A DNA stretch of 64,000 nucleotides, taken from contig NZ_JBMOUD010000005.1 of assembly GCF_049319665.1 (NCBI RefSeq), positions 1-64,000 of the forward strand, in the 5' to 3' direction. The translations under genes and the position numbers were made by a program. The DNA is from JBMOUD01 sp049319665 (GTDB taxonomy: Bacteria; Pseudomonadota; Gammaproteobacteria; Enterobacterales; Enterobacteriaceae). The notes beneath the pieces were generated by a model that saw nothing but the letters and a program-made list of their open reading frames with translations, was not told the DNA's origin and ran no database searches. Below, piece by piece: positions 8,550-18,364 of this stretch (the stretch's first letter is position 1; every line of letters begins with the position of its first letter).

Positions 8550-8675
8550 TTCCGGTTTTACAAAACCGAACAAGCCCGGTCTGGCTTGAAAAACCGCTTA
8601 AAGCCTCGGTCAAAGGCTTTAAGCCCTAACGCCCTTCCGGCGCAAGGAAACCGCATAAATCTCGGTCAAGATTTA
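8550..8675. repeat. Series of four hairpins, three with CGGTC loops, after gcvP
   Basis: Four inverted repeats follow one another. CGGTTTT/AAAACCG lies at 8553-8568. CAAGCC (8571-8576) pairs with GGCTTG (8583-8588) around loop CGGTCT. CTTAAAGCCT (8597-8606) pairs with AGGCTTTAAG (8614-8623) around CGGTCAA. TAAATCT (8656-8662) pairs with AGATTTA (8669-8675) around CGGTCA. The last arm ends three bases before the gcvP stop codon, so in the gcvP transcript the loops read TTGACCG or close to it. Confidence 0.7.
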
Positions 8676-8678
8676 AAA

Positions 8679-11552
8679 CTATTCGTATTCGCTCATTGGC
8701 ACGCATGAGCAAAACAGGTTACGGTCGCCGTAAACGTCATCAAGGCGTTTAACGGTTGGCCAATATTTGTTCTCGCTGCCTGCCGGGAATACTGCCAGTT
8801 CACGAGTGTAGGCGTGGTTCCACTCGCTAACCAGTTCGGTTTGAGTATGCGGCGCATTAACCAATGGGTTGTCTTCCAGCGTCCATTCACCTTTAGCGAC
8901 ACGCTCAATTTCGCTGCGGATTGACAGTAACGCGTCAACAAAGCGGTCGATTTCGACTTTGCTTTCTGACTCGGTTGGCTCAACCATCAGCGTTCCCGCA
9001 ACCGGGAATGACATGGTTGGTGCATGGAATCCGTAGTCGATCAAACGCTTAGCAATGTCCATTTCACTGATGCCGACTGCATCTTTCAACGGACGAATGT
9101 CCAGGATACATTCGTGCGCCACGCGACCATCGCGGCCGGTGTACAACACGGAGTACGCATCCTTGAGACGAGTCGCAATGTAGTTGGCGTTCAGAATTGC
9201 CGTCTGACTGGCTTTTTTCAGGCCTTCCGCGCCCATCATGCGGATGTACATCCAACTGATTGGCAAGATAGATGCACTGCCAAACGGGGCCGCAGATACT
9301 GCGCCATTTTGCGTTAACACGCCATCAATCTGTACGACGCTATGGCCTGGAACAAACGGCGCCAGATGCGCTTTGACGCCGATTGGGCCCATACCAGGAC
9401 CGCCGCCGCCGTGTGGGATACAGAACGTTTTATGCAAGTTAAGGTGAGAAACGTCGGCACCAATGTAGCCCGGCGTGGTGATACCGACCTGCGCATTCAT
9501 GTTCGCGCCATCGAGGTAAACCTGGCCGCCGTATTGGTGAACGATTTGGCAAACTTCACGGATAGTTTCTTCATAAACACCGTGTGTAGAAGGGTACGTT
9601 ACCATGATGCAAGAAAGCGCATCACCGGCTTGTGCCGCTTTCTCACGCAGGTCGCTCAGGTCAATGTTGCCTTGTTTATCACAAGCGACGACCACAACGG
9701 TCATGCTCGCCATCTGGGCAGACGCTGGGTTAGTTCCGTGCGCTGAGCTTGGGATCAGGCAAATATGACGGCCGCCTTCGTTACGGCTTTCATGATAGTG
9801 GCGAATCGCCAGCAGGCCAGCATATTCACCCTGCGCACCGGAGTTCGGCTGCATACAAACCGCATCATAGCCGGTCAGTTGTACTAACCATTGTGACAAT
9901 TGGCCAATCATCTGCTGATAGCCGCTGGCCTGCTCAACCGGGCAGAACGGGTGCAGTTCAGCAAATTCTGGCCAAGTGATTGGGATCATTTCTGCGGCGG
10001 CGTTGAGTTTCATGGTGCAAGAACCCAGCGGGATCATCGCCTGATTCAGCGCCAGATCCTTTTTCTCCAGACGGTGCATATAACGCATCATCTCGGTTTC
10101 GCTGTGATACTTATTGAACACTGGATGAGTCAGGATCGGATCCTGGCGCAGCATAGCGGCCGGAATAGACAGGGAATCCACGCTAACGGCTTTATCTAAT
10201 TGCTCGATATCCTGGCCGTGATTATCGCCCAGCAATACGGAAAACAGCGTTTGTACATCTTCGCGGCTGGTCGCTTCATCAAGGGTAATGCCAACCGCGC
10301 CATGAATATCAGTACGCAAGTTGATACCAAAGCTCAGCGCACGATCGAGCACAGCGGCTTTGTCTTTCACTTCAACGGTCAAAGTATCGAACCAGCTATT
10401 AAAGCGCAGCGACAGGCCGCCTTTTTGCAGGCCCGCAGCCAAAATGTCGGTCAAACGATGGATACGCCCGGCAATGCGTTGCAGACCTTGTGGGCCGTGG
10501 AAAACGGCGTACAGGCTGGCAATATTGGCCAGCAATACCTGTGAAGTACAGATATTGGAGTTAGCTTTTTCGCGACGGATATGTTGCTCACGCGTTTGCA
10601 TCGCCATACGCAGCGCCGTGTTACCGGCGGCATCGCGTGAAACCCCGATAATACGGCCAGGCATAGAGCGTTTGAATTCATCACGACAAGCGAAGAAGGC
10701 AGCATGCGGGCCACCGTAACCCATCGGCACGCCAAAACGTTGCGCGGAACCAAATACCACATCAGCGCCCTGCTTACCCGGCGCGGTTAATAGCACCAGC
10801 GCCATCAAGTCAGCGGCTACGCTGGTAATAATTTTACGCGATTTAAGCTCAGCAATCAGCGCAGAGTAATCGTGCACTTCGCCGGTGGTGCCCACTTGCT
10901 GCAGCAGCACACCAAACACACCGTCGAGTTCCAGAACCTTCTCGGCTTTATCGACAATAATGTCGAAACCAAAGGTTTCAGCACGGGTGCGAACCACGTC
11001 CAGCGTTTGTGGATGTACATCATCAGCAACGAAGAAACGGTTGGCGTCTTTAAGTTTGCTCGCTCGTTTTGCCAGTGCCATCGCTTCCGCCGCCGCGGTA
11101 GCTTCATCAAGCAGCGAAGCAGAGGCTAAATCCAGGCCGGTCAGATCGAGTGTTAATTGCTGGAAGTTAAGCAGTGATTCCAAACGACCTTGCGCCACTT
11201 CTGGCTGATAAGGAGTATACGCGGTGTACCAGCCCGGATTTTCCAACATATTGCGCAGGATAACCGGCGGCGTCAGTACGGCGGTGTAACCCATACCGAT
11301 GTAGGATTTGTAACGTTGGTTTTGGCTGGCGATGGCCTTCAACTCAGCCAGCGCCTGATGTTCAGTGACCGCATCGCCAACGGCTGGCGGCCCCGGCAGT
11401 TGAATATCTTGCGGGACGATTTGTTGAATCAGCGAATTAAGAGAATCCGCACCAACGGTTGCCAACATCTGCTGTTGTTGTTCAGAGGAAGGACCAATGT
11501 GGCGGCCAATGAAGGCTTCGCTGTGTTCTAACTGGCTGAGAGTCTGAGTCAT
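8679..11552 (-). CDS. gcvP: Glycine dehydrogenase (decarboxylating), P protein
   Basis: The PLP-dependent P subunit of the glycine cleavage system. It decarboxylates glycine and passes the aminomethyl group to lipoyl-GcvH. At 957 residues it equals the E. coli length. The PLP lysine lies in HLNLHKTFCIPHGGGGPGMG in the C-terminal half; the N-terminal half is the second aminotransferase-like domain. It is the third gene of gcvTHP, separated from gcvH by 88 bases that contain a GTGCCTC/GAGGCAC hairpin at 11603-11631. The hairpin series at 8550-8675 begins right after its stop codon. Confidence 0.98.
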   Translation of the reverse strand: MTQTLSQLEHSEAFIGRHIGPSSEQQQQMLATVGADSLNSLIQQIVPQDIQLPGPPAVGDAVTEHQALAELKAIASQNQRYKSYIGMGYTAVLTPPVILRNMLENPGWYTAYTPYQPEVAQGRLESLLNFQQLTLDLTGLDLASASLLDEATAAAEAMALAKRASKLKDANRFFVADDVHPQTLDVVRTRAETFGFDIIVDKAEKVLELDGVFGVLLQQVGTTGEVHDYSALIAELKSRKIITSVAADLMALVLLTAPGKQGADVVFGSAQRFGVPMGYGGPHAAFFACRDEFKRSMPGRIIGVSRDAAGNTALRMAMQTREQHIRREKANSNICTSQVLLANIASLYAVFHGPQGLQRIAGRIHRLTDILAAGLQKGGLSLRFNSWFDTLTVEVKDKAAVLDRALSFGINLRTDIHGAVGITLDEATSREDVQTLFSVLLGDNHGQDIEQLDKAVSVDSLSIPAAMLRQDPILTHPVFNKYHSETEMMRYMHRLEKKDLALNQAMIPLGSCTMKLNAAAEMIPITWPEFAELHPFCPVEQASGYQQMIGQLSQWLVQLTGYDAVCMQPNSGAQGEYAGLLAIRHYHESRNEGGRHICLIPSSAHGTNPASAQMASMTVVVVACDKQGNIDLSDLREKAAQAGDALSCIMVTYPSTHGVYEETIREVCQIVHQYGGQVYLDGANMNAQVGITTPGYIGADVSHLNLHKTFCIPHGGGGPGMGPIGVKAHLAPFVPGHSVVQIDGVLTQNGAVSAAPFGSASILPISWMYIRMMGAEGLKKASQTAILNANYIATRLKDAYSVLYTGRDGRVAHECILDIRPLKDAVGISEMDIAKRLIDYGFHAPTMSFPVAGTLMVEPTESESKVEIDRFVDALLSIRSEIERVAKGEWTLEDNPLVNAPHTQTELVSEWNHAYTRELAVFPAGSENKYWPTVKRLDDVYGDRNLFCSCVPMSEYE

Positions 11553-11640
11553 TTGCTACATATTCCTGAAATCTTGCGAGGGTCGAGGAGGAAATCTATG
11601 TAGTGCCTCAGCGATGAAAAAGGCGAGGCACCAGCGATGA

Positions 11641-12027
11641 TTAATCTTCCAGCGTTGCCTGATAAGCGTCAGCATCCAGCAGGCCATCAAGTTCTGATTC
11701 ATCAGACGCTTTGATTTTGAAAAGGAAACCTTCGGTGTATGGCGCGCTGTTTACCAGCTCTGGTGAGCTTTCCAGTTCGCTATTCACTTCCAGAATTTCA
11801 CCGCTGATTGGCGAGTAAATGTCTGATGCCGCTTTAACAGATTCAGCAACAGCACAATCTTCACCCGCATCAACCACACGGCCAACTTCTGGCAAGTCAA
11901 CAAACACCATATCGCCCAGTAATTCCTGTGCGTGCTCGGTGATACCTACGCTGTAAACACCTTCACCTTCTGAACGAACCCACTCGTGGGATGAAACGTA
12001 TTTCAAATCTGCTGGGACAAGGCTCAT
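11641..12027 (-). CDS. gcvH: Glycine cleavage system H protein
   Basis: The lipoyl carrier of the glycine cleavage system, shuttling the aminomethyl group between GcvP, GcvT and dihydrolipoamide dehydrogenase. At 128 residues it is of normal length. The lipoylated lysine is in AVAESVKAASD, within the biotinyl-lipoyl fold. A clear AGGAG site precedes the ATG. It is the middle gene of gcvTHP, 57 bases after gcvT. Confidence 0.98.
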   Translation of the reverse strand: MSLVPADLKYVSSHEWVRSEGEGVYSVGITEHAQELLGDMVFVDLPEVGRVVDAGEDCAVAESVKAASDIYSPISGEILEVNSELESSPELVNSAPYTEGFLFKIKASDESELDGLLDADAYQATLED

Positions 12028-12084
12028 GAAAATCTCCTGAAAGAATTGCTGCCAAATTAAATTATTTAGGTCACCTCGAAAGGA

Positions 12085-13182
12085 TCAACCCACTAAACTT
12101 TTGCCGTTGCGCACAAATCCTGGCTTGGTGACCCGGACCGGCATTTCACGGTTACGAATTTGTACAATAGCCTGCTCACCAATGCCAGCAGGGACGCGGG
12201 CCAGTGCAATGCTGTAGCCCAGCGTCGGCGAGAATGAGCCGCTGGTGATCACGCCTTCCAACGTATTGCCATCGGTATCAGTGAAACGCACTGGTAGTTC
12301 GTTACGCAGCACGCCTTTTTCAGTCATAATTAAACCGACCAGTTTTTCGCTGCCCTGCTCACGTTGTTTTTCCAGCGCTTCGCGGCCAATGAAATTGCGA
12401 TCTTCTGGCTGCCAGGCAATCGTCCAGCCCATATTGGCCGCCAGCGGCGAAACGGTTTCATCCATTTCTTGGCCGTATAAGTTCATTCCCGCTTCCAGAC
12501 GTAGTGTGTCACGTGCGCCTAATCCTGCCGGTTTTACACCTGCGGCCAGCAGTTGCTGCCATAAGGTCGCGACCTGCTCTTGCGGTACGGCAATTTCGTA
12601 GCCGTCTTCACCGGTATAACCGGTGGTAGCAATAAAGAAATCTCCCGCCTGTACGCCAAAGAAGGGTTTCATCCCGGCGACAGCTTGCTGTTGCTCACCC
12701 GTAAATACTTTTGATGCTTTCTCTTTGGCCTGTGGACCCTGTACTGCCACTAATGCCAAATCTTGGCGTTCGGTCAGCGCCACGCCATAAGGTTCAGCAT
12801 GCTCGGCGATCCAAGCGAGGTCTTTTTCGCGAGTAGCGGAGTTAACAACTAAGCGGAAGTAGTCTTCGGTAAGGAAATAGACGATCAGGTCATCAATCAC
12901 GCCGCCAGATGCCGTGAGCATGCCGGTATAAAGCGCTTTGCCCGGCACGGTGAGTTTAGCCACGTCGTTAGCCAGCAGATAACGCAGGAATTCGCGGGTG
13001 CGAGCACCGTGCAAATCGACGATAGTCATGTGAGACACGTCAAACATCCCGGCATCTTGGCGCACAGCTTGGTGCTCTTCGAGCTGTGAACCGTAATGCA
13101 GAGGCATCATCCAACCGTGGAAATCAACCATGCGTGCACCGCAGGCGACGTGTTGTTCATAGAGCTGGGTCTGCTTTGCCAT
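12085..13182 (-). CDS. gcvT: Aminomethyltransferase, T protein
   Basis: The tetrahydrofolate-dependent T subunit of the glycine cleavage system; it releases ammonia from aminomethyl-lipoyl-GcvH and forms methylene-THF. It has 365 residues starting at MAKQTQLYEQHV, the start used in E. coli; an in-frame upstream ATG at 13194 is not needed. Family features are the DVSHMTIVDLHG segment and the folate-binding TGYTGEDGYEI. It is the first gene of the operon; promoter and regulators lie in the 13183-13607 interval. Confidence 0.97.
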   Translation of the reverse strand: MAKQTQLYEQHVACGARMVDFHGWMMPLHYGSQLEEHQAVRQDAGMFDVSHMTIVDLHGARTREFLRYLLANDVAKLTVPGKALYTGMLTASGGVIDDLIVYFLTEDYFRLVVNSATREKDLAWIAEHAEPYGVALTERQDLALVAVQGPQAKEKASKVFTGEQQQAVAGMKPFFGVQAGDFFIATTGYTGEDGYEIAVPQEQVATLWQQLLAAGVKPAGLGARDTLRLEAGMNLYGQEMDETVSPLAANMGWTIAWQPEDRNFIGREALEKQREQGSEKLVGLIMTEKGVLRNELPVRFTDTDGNTLEGVITSGSFSPTLGYSIALARVPAGIGEQAIVQIRNREMPVRVTKPGFVRNGKSLVG

Positions 13183-13607
13183 CTTGTTCCTCATTATTCC
13201 CGGCGATGAAGCCGGAACGTCAACGTGGGTCAGGAAATAAACCGGATTTCAATTTCAGCTGTGGTAAAGGTTGCGGGTCATTAACACCTATTTTGACCAT
13301 CCACTTATTCATTAGTTAGGTTGATGATCAGGTTGACGCAAACGATACCTTTTCCTGAACGTTATCACTGAATCTCCCTGCTAACCATAAGTTAAAATAT
13401 GTGGAGTTCAGTAAGTGGCAATAATCGCCAGTGGGGATAATGCAGAATATTTGACTAGAAAAATGCGGTTTGTGACGCAAAATATACAAATGCAGGGCGA
13501 AAAAATTGACGTTATGTAACGACAAGGCCAAATTCCCCATCATTAACAGTTTGGGAAATCCGGCCTCGCATTATTAAAACTAATGCAAAAAAACAGATGA
13601 AATTAGA
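13183..13607. promoter_or_regulatory. gcvTHP promoter region with a PurR-like site
   Basis: No gene was seen here. ACGCAAACGATACCTT at 13336-13351 matches the PurR operator consensus at about 12 of 16 positions, with a perfect left half ACGCAAACG. PurR represses gcv in E. coli, so a conserved role is plausible. GcvA and Lrp sites would also be expected but cannot be located with confidence by eye. An imperfect AT-poor hairpin at about 13527-13568 lies beyond the ubiI stop and may end that transcript. Confidence 0.45.
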
Positions 13608-14831
13608 TTATTTCAATCGAATGTCAGGGCTCTGCAACCACTCTGGCAGATCATTGAGTCCCATTGCCTGACGTAACAACTTAGGTTTCACACCCGGCAG
13701 GCTGTCGGATAAGCGCAGCCCAATATCACGCAATAGCTTTTTAGCTGGGTTATTACCTTCAAACAGCTCTCTAAAGCCCTGCATTCCAGCCAGCATCAAG
13801 GCTGCGCTGTGTTTACGACGACGTTCATAGCGGCGCAAGTACAGGTGCTGTCCGAAGTCTTTGCCTTGCTTTTGCAAACGTTTGATTTCTGAAGCCAGTT
13901 CAGCGACATCCATAAATCCTAGGTTTACACCTTGTCCAGCTAATGGATGTATGGTGTGTGCAGCATCACCGACCAATGCCAAGCGTTGCGTGGCAAAGCT
14001 GCGGGCATAACGGCCGGTGAGCGGGAAGCTCACTCGCTCGCTCTCAACGCTGCATAATCCCAGGCGCATATCAAAGGTACTACCCAGAATGTTATTGAAT
14101 TCAGATTCAGGCAAAGCCGCTAAACGCTGCGCTTCATCCGGCGATACCGACCAAACAATCGAGCATAAATGTGGATCGCTGAGCGGCAGGAAGGCCAGAA
14201 TGCCCTCGCCGTGGAATACCTGACGCGCGACCGACTGGTGAGGCTCAGCAGTCCGTATGGTTGCCACCAGCGCATGATGACGGTAATCCCAGAAAGTTAA
14301 GGGGATATCGGCATGTTGGCGCAGCCAAGAGTGCGCGCCGTCAGCGCCCACCACTAGTCGGGCAGTCATTTGGCGCATATCGTCCAGAGTGATGAATGCT
14401 TCGTTCTCACCCCAGGCAATATTTTTCATAGTAACCGAGGTAAACAGCGTCACATCATCACAGTTTTCTGCCCGTTGCCACAACGCGCGGTGCACCACCT
14501 GATTTTCGATGATGTGGCCGAGATGACTGAAGCCGTATTCGTCACTACGGAAAGCAATTTTGCCAAAGCTGTCGCTTTCCCAGACTTCCATCCCCTGATA
14601 CGGCGCAGCACGCTGGGCGATAATGCCCGGCCAGGCACCAATGTGTTGTAACAAGCGCTCGCTGGCAGCGTTGATAGCAGACACGCGCAGCCCAGGTTGC
14701 TCCGGCAAAGGGCTTTCATCAGGCTGCTGGTGTTCAAGCACCGCAATACGCAAGCCGCTGCCTTGCAGGCTACAGGCCAGCGCCAATCCAACCATACCGC
14801 CACCGGCGATAACCACATCAAAAGATTGCAT
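13608..14831 (-). CDS. ubiI: Ubiquinone biosynthesis C5-hydroxylase UbiI (VisC)
   Basis: An FAD-dependent monooxygenase of 407 residues that adds the C5 hydroxyl during ubiquinone synthesis. It shows the dinucleotide-binding VVIAGGGMVGLALA at the N terminus, the central ADGAHSWLR motif and the GDAAHTIHPLAGQGVNLGF flavin motif. It aligns closely with E. coli UbiI through to GLNDLPEWL at the C terminus. It follows ubiH, separated by about 110 bases, on the same strand. The paralogue UbiH shares the fold but not these details. Confidence 0.96.
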   Translation of the reverse strand: MQSFDVVIAGGGMVGLALACSLQGSGLRIAVLEHQQPDESPLPEQPGLRVSAINAASERLLQHIGAWPGIIAQRAAPYQGMEVWESDSFGKIAFRSDEYGFSHLGHIIENQVVHRALWQRAENCDDVTLFTSVTMKNIAWGENEAFITLDDMRQMTARLVVGADGAHSWLRQHADIPLTFWDYRHHALVATIRTAEPHQSVARQVFHGEGILAFLPLSDPHLCSIVWSVSPDEAQRLAALPESEFNNILGSTFDMRLGLCSVESERVSFPLTGRYARSFATQRLALVGDAAHTIHPLAGQGVNLGFMDVAELASEIKRLQKQGKDFGQHLYLRRYERRRKHSAALMLAGMQGFRELFEGNNPAKKLLRDIGLRLSDSLPGVKPKLLRQAMGLNDLPEWLQSPDIRLK

Positions 14832-14943
14832 AATTTACTTTATTCCTGTCATTGCGCGGGGTGGATTGCACGACGCGGGCTGGTGTTCTATGTACTTCTA
14901 TTTTAAGGGTTATGCTCTGAACAGATGTTCTATAGACTGATAT

Positions 14944-16122
14944 TCAGCGGGCTACCCAGCCAAGCGTGCGGCGGGTAAAAGCATCACGTAGTGCGGGCAT
15001 TCGTTCCATCGCCATTAATCCCAGATTACGTCCGACAACCAACGGCGCATAGCGATTGGCAAACAGATGAATCAAACCATCGGTGACGGCAACGGTTGCC
15101 TGTTGATCCGGCTGACGGCGTTGTTGATATTGGCTAAGTACGCGGTAGCTGCCGATATCTTGCCCCTGTACAAAGGCTGAGGCCAAGGTTTCCGCAAGCG
15201 TCATCACATCACGTAAACCAAGATTGAATCCCTGCCCGGCGATAGGATGCAGCGTTTGTGCCGCATTCCCCACCAGCGCTAAGCGATGGCTAATATGTTG
15301 GTTGGCCGTTGATAAAGCGAGCGGATAACAATGACGTTTACCGACATTGAGCATGGTACCCAATCGCCAACCAAACCCCTGTTGCAACCGTTGCAGAAAC
15401 TCAGCTTCGCTCCAGCTTTCTACTTCTTCTCGCGCAGAAAGTGGATGGCACCACACTAGCGCACTGCGGCCTTTAGACATCGGTAATAATGCGATAGGGC
15501 CATGTTCGGTGAATCGTTCAAACGCCCGGCCTTGATGAGGCTGGCTCGTCGTGACATTAGCGACAATCGCCAATTGCTGGTAGCTCTGCTGCTGCCAACG
15601 AATTTGGCATGCCGCAGCCAGCGCTGAGTTTGAACCATCTGCTGCCACTAAAACCTGTGCGCTCAAATGCTGGCCATTATCTAATACAACGCTGGCACTA
15701 TCGGCCGTGCGTGAAACATCCACCACTTTGGCAGGACAATGCACGGTCACGCCCGGCGCTTTTTGCAGTAGCGCCATCAAACTCTGACCGGCATCGTGCA
15801 ACTCAATGACATTACCTAATGCTTCAACACCATAATCACCTGCATTGAGATTCACAAAGCCTGCATGGCCCCGGTCACTGACGTGAATATCGTTGATTGG
15901 CGTAGCATACCGCGATAATGCCGGCCAAATGCCGATCGCCGCCAACTGTTGACAGGTTCCCTGTGCCAGAGCAATAGAACGGGCATCAAAGCCAGGGTGC
16001 TGACGATCGTCAGTGGCCGAAGCTTCAATTAAATGTACCGGCAGTTTACCGCCCGTCAGAGCAGAAACCGCCAATGCCAAGGTTGCGCCTGCCATCCCAC
16101 CACCAACGATAACAATACTCAT
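14944..16122 (-). CDS. ubiH: 2-octaprenyl-6-methoxyphenol hydroxylase UbiH
   Basis: The flavin monooxygenase for a later ring hydroxylation in ubiquinone synthesis, 392 residues. The N-terminal IVGGGMAGATLALAV binds FAD, AADGSNSALA is the second motif, and NAAQTLHPIAGQGFNLGLRD is the third. It lies four bases downstream of pepP on the minus strand, as in the E. coli ygfB-pepP-ubiH-ubiI cluster, so translation is probably coupled to pepP. Confidence 0.96.
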   Translation of the reverse strand: MSIVIVGGGMAGATLALAVSALTGGKLPVHLIEASATDDRQHPGFDARSIALAQGTCQQLAAIGIWPALSRYATPINDIHVSDRGHAGFVNLNAGDYGVEALGNVIELHDAGQSLMALLQKAPGVTVHCPAKVVDVSRTADSASVVLDNGQHLSAQVLVAADGSNSALAAACQIRWQQQSYQQLAIVANVTTSQPHQGRAFERFTEHGPIALLPMSKGRSALVWCHPLSAREEVESWSEAEFLQRLQQGFGWRLGTMLNVGKRHCYPLALSTANQHISHRLALVGNAAQTLHPIAGQGFNLGLRDVMTLAETLASAFVQGQDIGSYRVLSQYQQRRQPDQQATVAVTDGLIHLFANRYAPLVVGRNLGLMAMERMPALRDAFTRRTLGWVAR

Positions 16123-16126
16123 AGGA

Positions 16127-17440
16127 TTATCTCGCTGCCGCCATCAGAGCTTCGATATCATCAGCATCTTTCACTACGCCGCTGGTGAAGATTTCGATGC
16201 CGGTATCTGTGATTAAGATGTCATCTTCGATACGGATACCAATACCGCGATAGGCCTCAGGTACATCAGCATCTGGCGCAATATACAAGCCCGGTTCAAC
16301 AGTCAAGACCATGCCAGGTTCGAGTTTACGACTGCGATCAACGCTACCGTAATGACCCACGTCATGCACATCCATACCCAGCCAGTGCGACAGTCCATGC
16401 ATAAAGAATTGGCGGTGTGCCTGTTCAGCAATTAGTTGCTCGACATCGCCTTGCATTACGCCAAGTTTAACTAAACCTTCGACCATAACGCGTACCGCCG
16501 CTTTGGTGGCTTCCTGAATACTGCTCCCCGGACCAAAGACTTCCAGCGCTTTATATTCTGAGGCTAATACGATGTCGTAAATTTCACGCTGAGCGGGGGT
16601 GAATTTACCGCTGACCGGGAAGGTACGAGTAATATCCCCGGCGTAACCTTGGTATTCACAACCGGCATCAATCAGCACTAGATCGCCGTCACGCAGCTCA
16701 CACTCGTTTTCGGTGTAATGCAAAATACAGGCGTTATCACCGCTGCCAACAATGGTGTTGTATGACGGGTAACGTGCACCATGACGGGTAAATTCATGAT
16801 GAATTTCCCCTTCAAGGTGATATTCAAACAAGCCAGCACGACACTGCTGCATCGCCCGGGTATGTGCCAGCGCAGTAATTTCACCGGCTCGACGCATCAC
16901 AGCAATTTCCTGCGGCGATTTTATCAGACGCATTTCATGCAGCCACGGACGCCAGTCGGTCATGGTCGCCGGTGCAGATAAGTTCTGACGGAAGCCGTTA
17001 CGCAGTTTTTCCATTGCCCGATAGACAATTTCATCGGCATAAGCGTAATAGCCTTGTGCGTGATAAACCACGTCCAGACCATTGAGCAACAGGTGCAGCT
17101 GCTGGTCGATATCATCGAACGGTAAAGCACGATCGACACCGAGTTTCGCCGGGGCCGCATCTTGTCCCAAACGACGACCAAACCAGATTTCAGCCGTCAG
17201 ATCACGGATGCGGTTAAACAACACGCTGTGATTATGGTTATCAGTACTTTTAACCAATACCAATACCGCTTCCGGTTCATTAAAACCGGTCAGATAACTG
17301 AAATCACTGCTTTGACGGTAAGGATATTCGCTATCTGCATTACGCGTAGCCTCTGGTGCGGCGAAAATAATCGCGGCACTTCCGGGGGCCATTTTGGCAA
17401 TCAGCGCTTGCCGACGATCCTGATACTCTTGCTGTGTCAT
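16127..17440 (-). CDS. pepP: Xaa-Pro aminopeptidase P
   Basis: A cytoplasmic metallopeptidase of 437 residues that removes N-terminal residues preceding proline. The C-terminal pita-bread domain carries the dinuclear metal ligands in LVLIDAGCEYQGYAGDITRT, the HGLSHWLGMDVHD segment and LTVEPGLY; IGIRIEDDILIT supplies the last glutamate. The start at MTQQEYQDRRQAL matches the family and has a good upstream site; an earlier in-frame ATG exists at 17476. It is 80 bases from ygfB. Confidence 0.96.
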   Translation of the reverse strand: MTQQEYQDRRQALIAKMAPGSAAIIFAAPEATRNADSEYPYRQSSDFSYLTGFNEPEAVLVLVKSTDNHNHSVLFNRIRDLTAEIWFGRRLGQDAAPAKLGVDRALPFDDIDQQLHLLLNGLDVVYHAQGYYAYADEIVYRAMEKLRNGFRQNLSAPATMTDWRPWLHEMRLIKSPQEIAVMRRAGEITALAHTRAMQQCRAGLFEYHLEGEIHHEFTRHGARYPSYNTIVGSGDNACILHYTENECELRDGDLVLIDAGCEYQGYAGDITRTFPVSGKFTPAQREIYDIVLASEYKALEVFGPGSSIQEATKAAVRVMVEGLVKLGVMQGDVEQLIAEQAHRQFFMHGLSHWLGMDVHDVGHYGSVDRSRKLEPGMVLTVEPGLYIAPDADVPEAYRGIGIRIEDDILITDTGIEIFTSGVVKDADDIEALMAAAR

Positions 17441-17520
17441 TACCTGCTCCTGAAACCTGTCGTGACTTATACCCATTGAGCCTGGAGTTGCGTTTACGCG
17501 ACAAAACTGCCTCGTAGTGA

Positions 17521-18093
17521 TTAGTGCAACGTAGGCTGGTTTTCTACTGCTGTTGGCTTGGTTTGATTAAATTCGTTGTAGCAAATAATGGCGGCAACGC
17601 GCACATACTCAACAACTTCTTCCAAAGACTGCGCCAGCATTTCTTGGTCTTCGTCTTCTTCATAACCCAATTGCGCAATACTGCGCAGATCGTCAATGGC
17701 CTCGCCGACTTCACCTTTTACCTTGGCAAGTTTTGGCTGCATCATGCCCAAGCCCAGCAAGAAGTGGTTGACCCAACCCGCCAGTGCATCAGCGCGTTCA
17801 AATACGCTGGCATCGTCATTTGGCATCAACATCTTGAATTCAAAACTGTCGTCATCAAGTGTGTCAGAAGTCACTTTGCGTAGTGCTTGCAGCGCATCGG
17901 CTAGCGTATGGCTAAAAGCCATGCCTTCATTGGTCAAGTCATGCACCAGCGTCAGCCAGCTACCATCATGGTTGCCACCACAGAGTAAGCCACTGATAAG
18001 GCCGTGCATTTCTGCTGCGGTCAGGGCGACGGATTGCTGCTGTAAATTACTATTCAGCGCATCATAGTTTGGATAAGTATTCTCTATAGACAT
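17521..18093 (-). CDS. ygfB: UPF0149 family protein YgfB
   Basis: An acidic, helical soluble protein of 190 residues of the YgfB/YecA-like family. Typical segments are LTAAEMHGLISGLLCGG near the N terminus and HFLLGLGMMQ in the middle. The molecular function is not settled in enterobacteria. It is the first gene of the ygfB-pepP-ubiH-ubiI cluster and is divergent from zapA, matching E. coli order. Confidence 0.93.
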   Translation of the reverse strand: MSIENTYPNYDALNSNLQQQSVALTAAEMHGLISGLLCGGNHDGSWLTLVHDLTNEGMAFSHTLADALQALRKVTSDTLDDDSFEFKMLMPNDDASVFERADALAGWVNHFLLGLGMMQPKLAKVKGEVGEAIDDLRSIAQLGYEEDEDQEMLAQSLEEVVEYVRVAAIICYNEFNQTKPTAVENQPTLH

Positions 18094-18364
18094 GCGTATT
18101 CGCCATCGTTGGCCGGTTAAGTTCGTGTTATGCTACCACCAAGGTCAGTCGCTGTACCAGATTAGCAAGCCTTGCGATCGTACGAGCCTTGCGATGATAA
18201 TAAGTTGTTATGTCGGTTTTGCTGCCGACTCACCCACTTATCGCAAGGATTTATGCACTTTCGTGGGGTTGTATCCTGGTATTGAGATAGTTATAGTAGC
18301 GCCCGCTTTCAACAGGCTGCATCGCAGATGAGTTGGAGGGCGAATAATTAGGCAGGAAGGTGGC

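Noticed and set aside
13183..13607. Glycine riboswitch before gcvT
   Set aside because: No tandem glycine aptamer motif was seen, and enterobacterial gcv operons are controlled by GcvA, Lrp and PurR instead.
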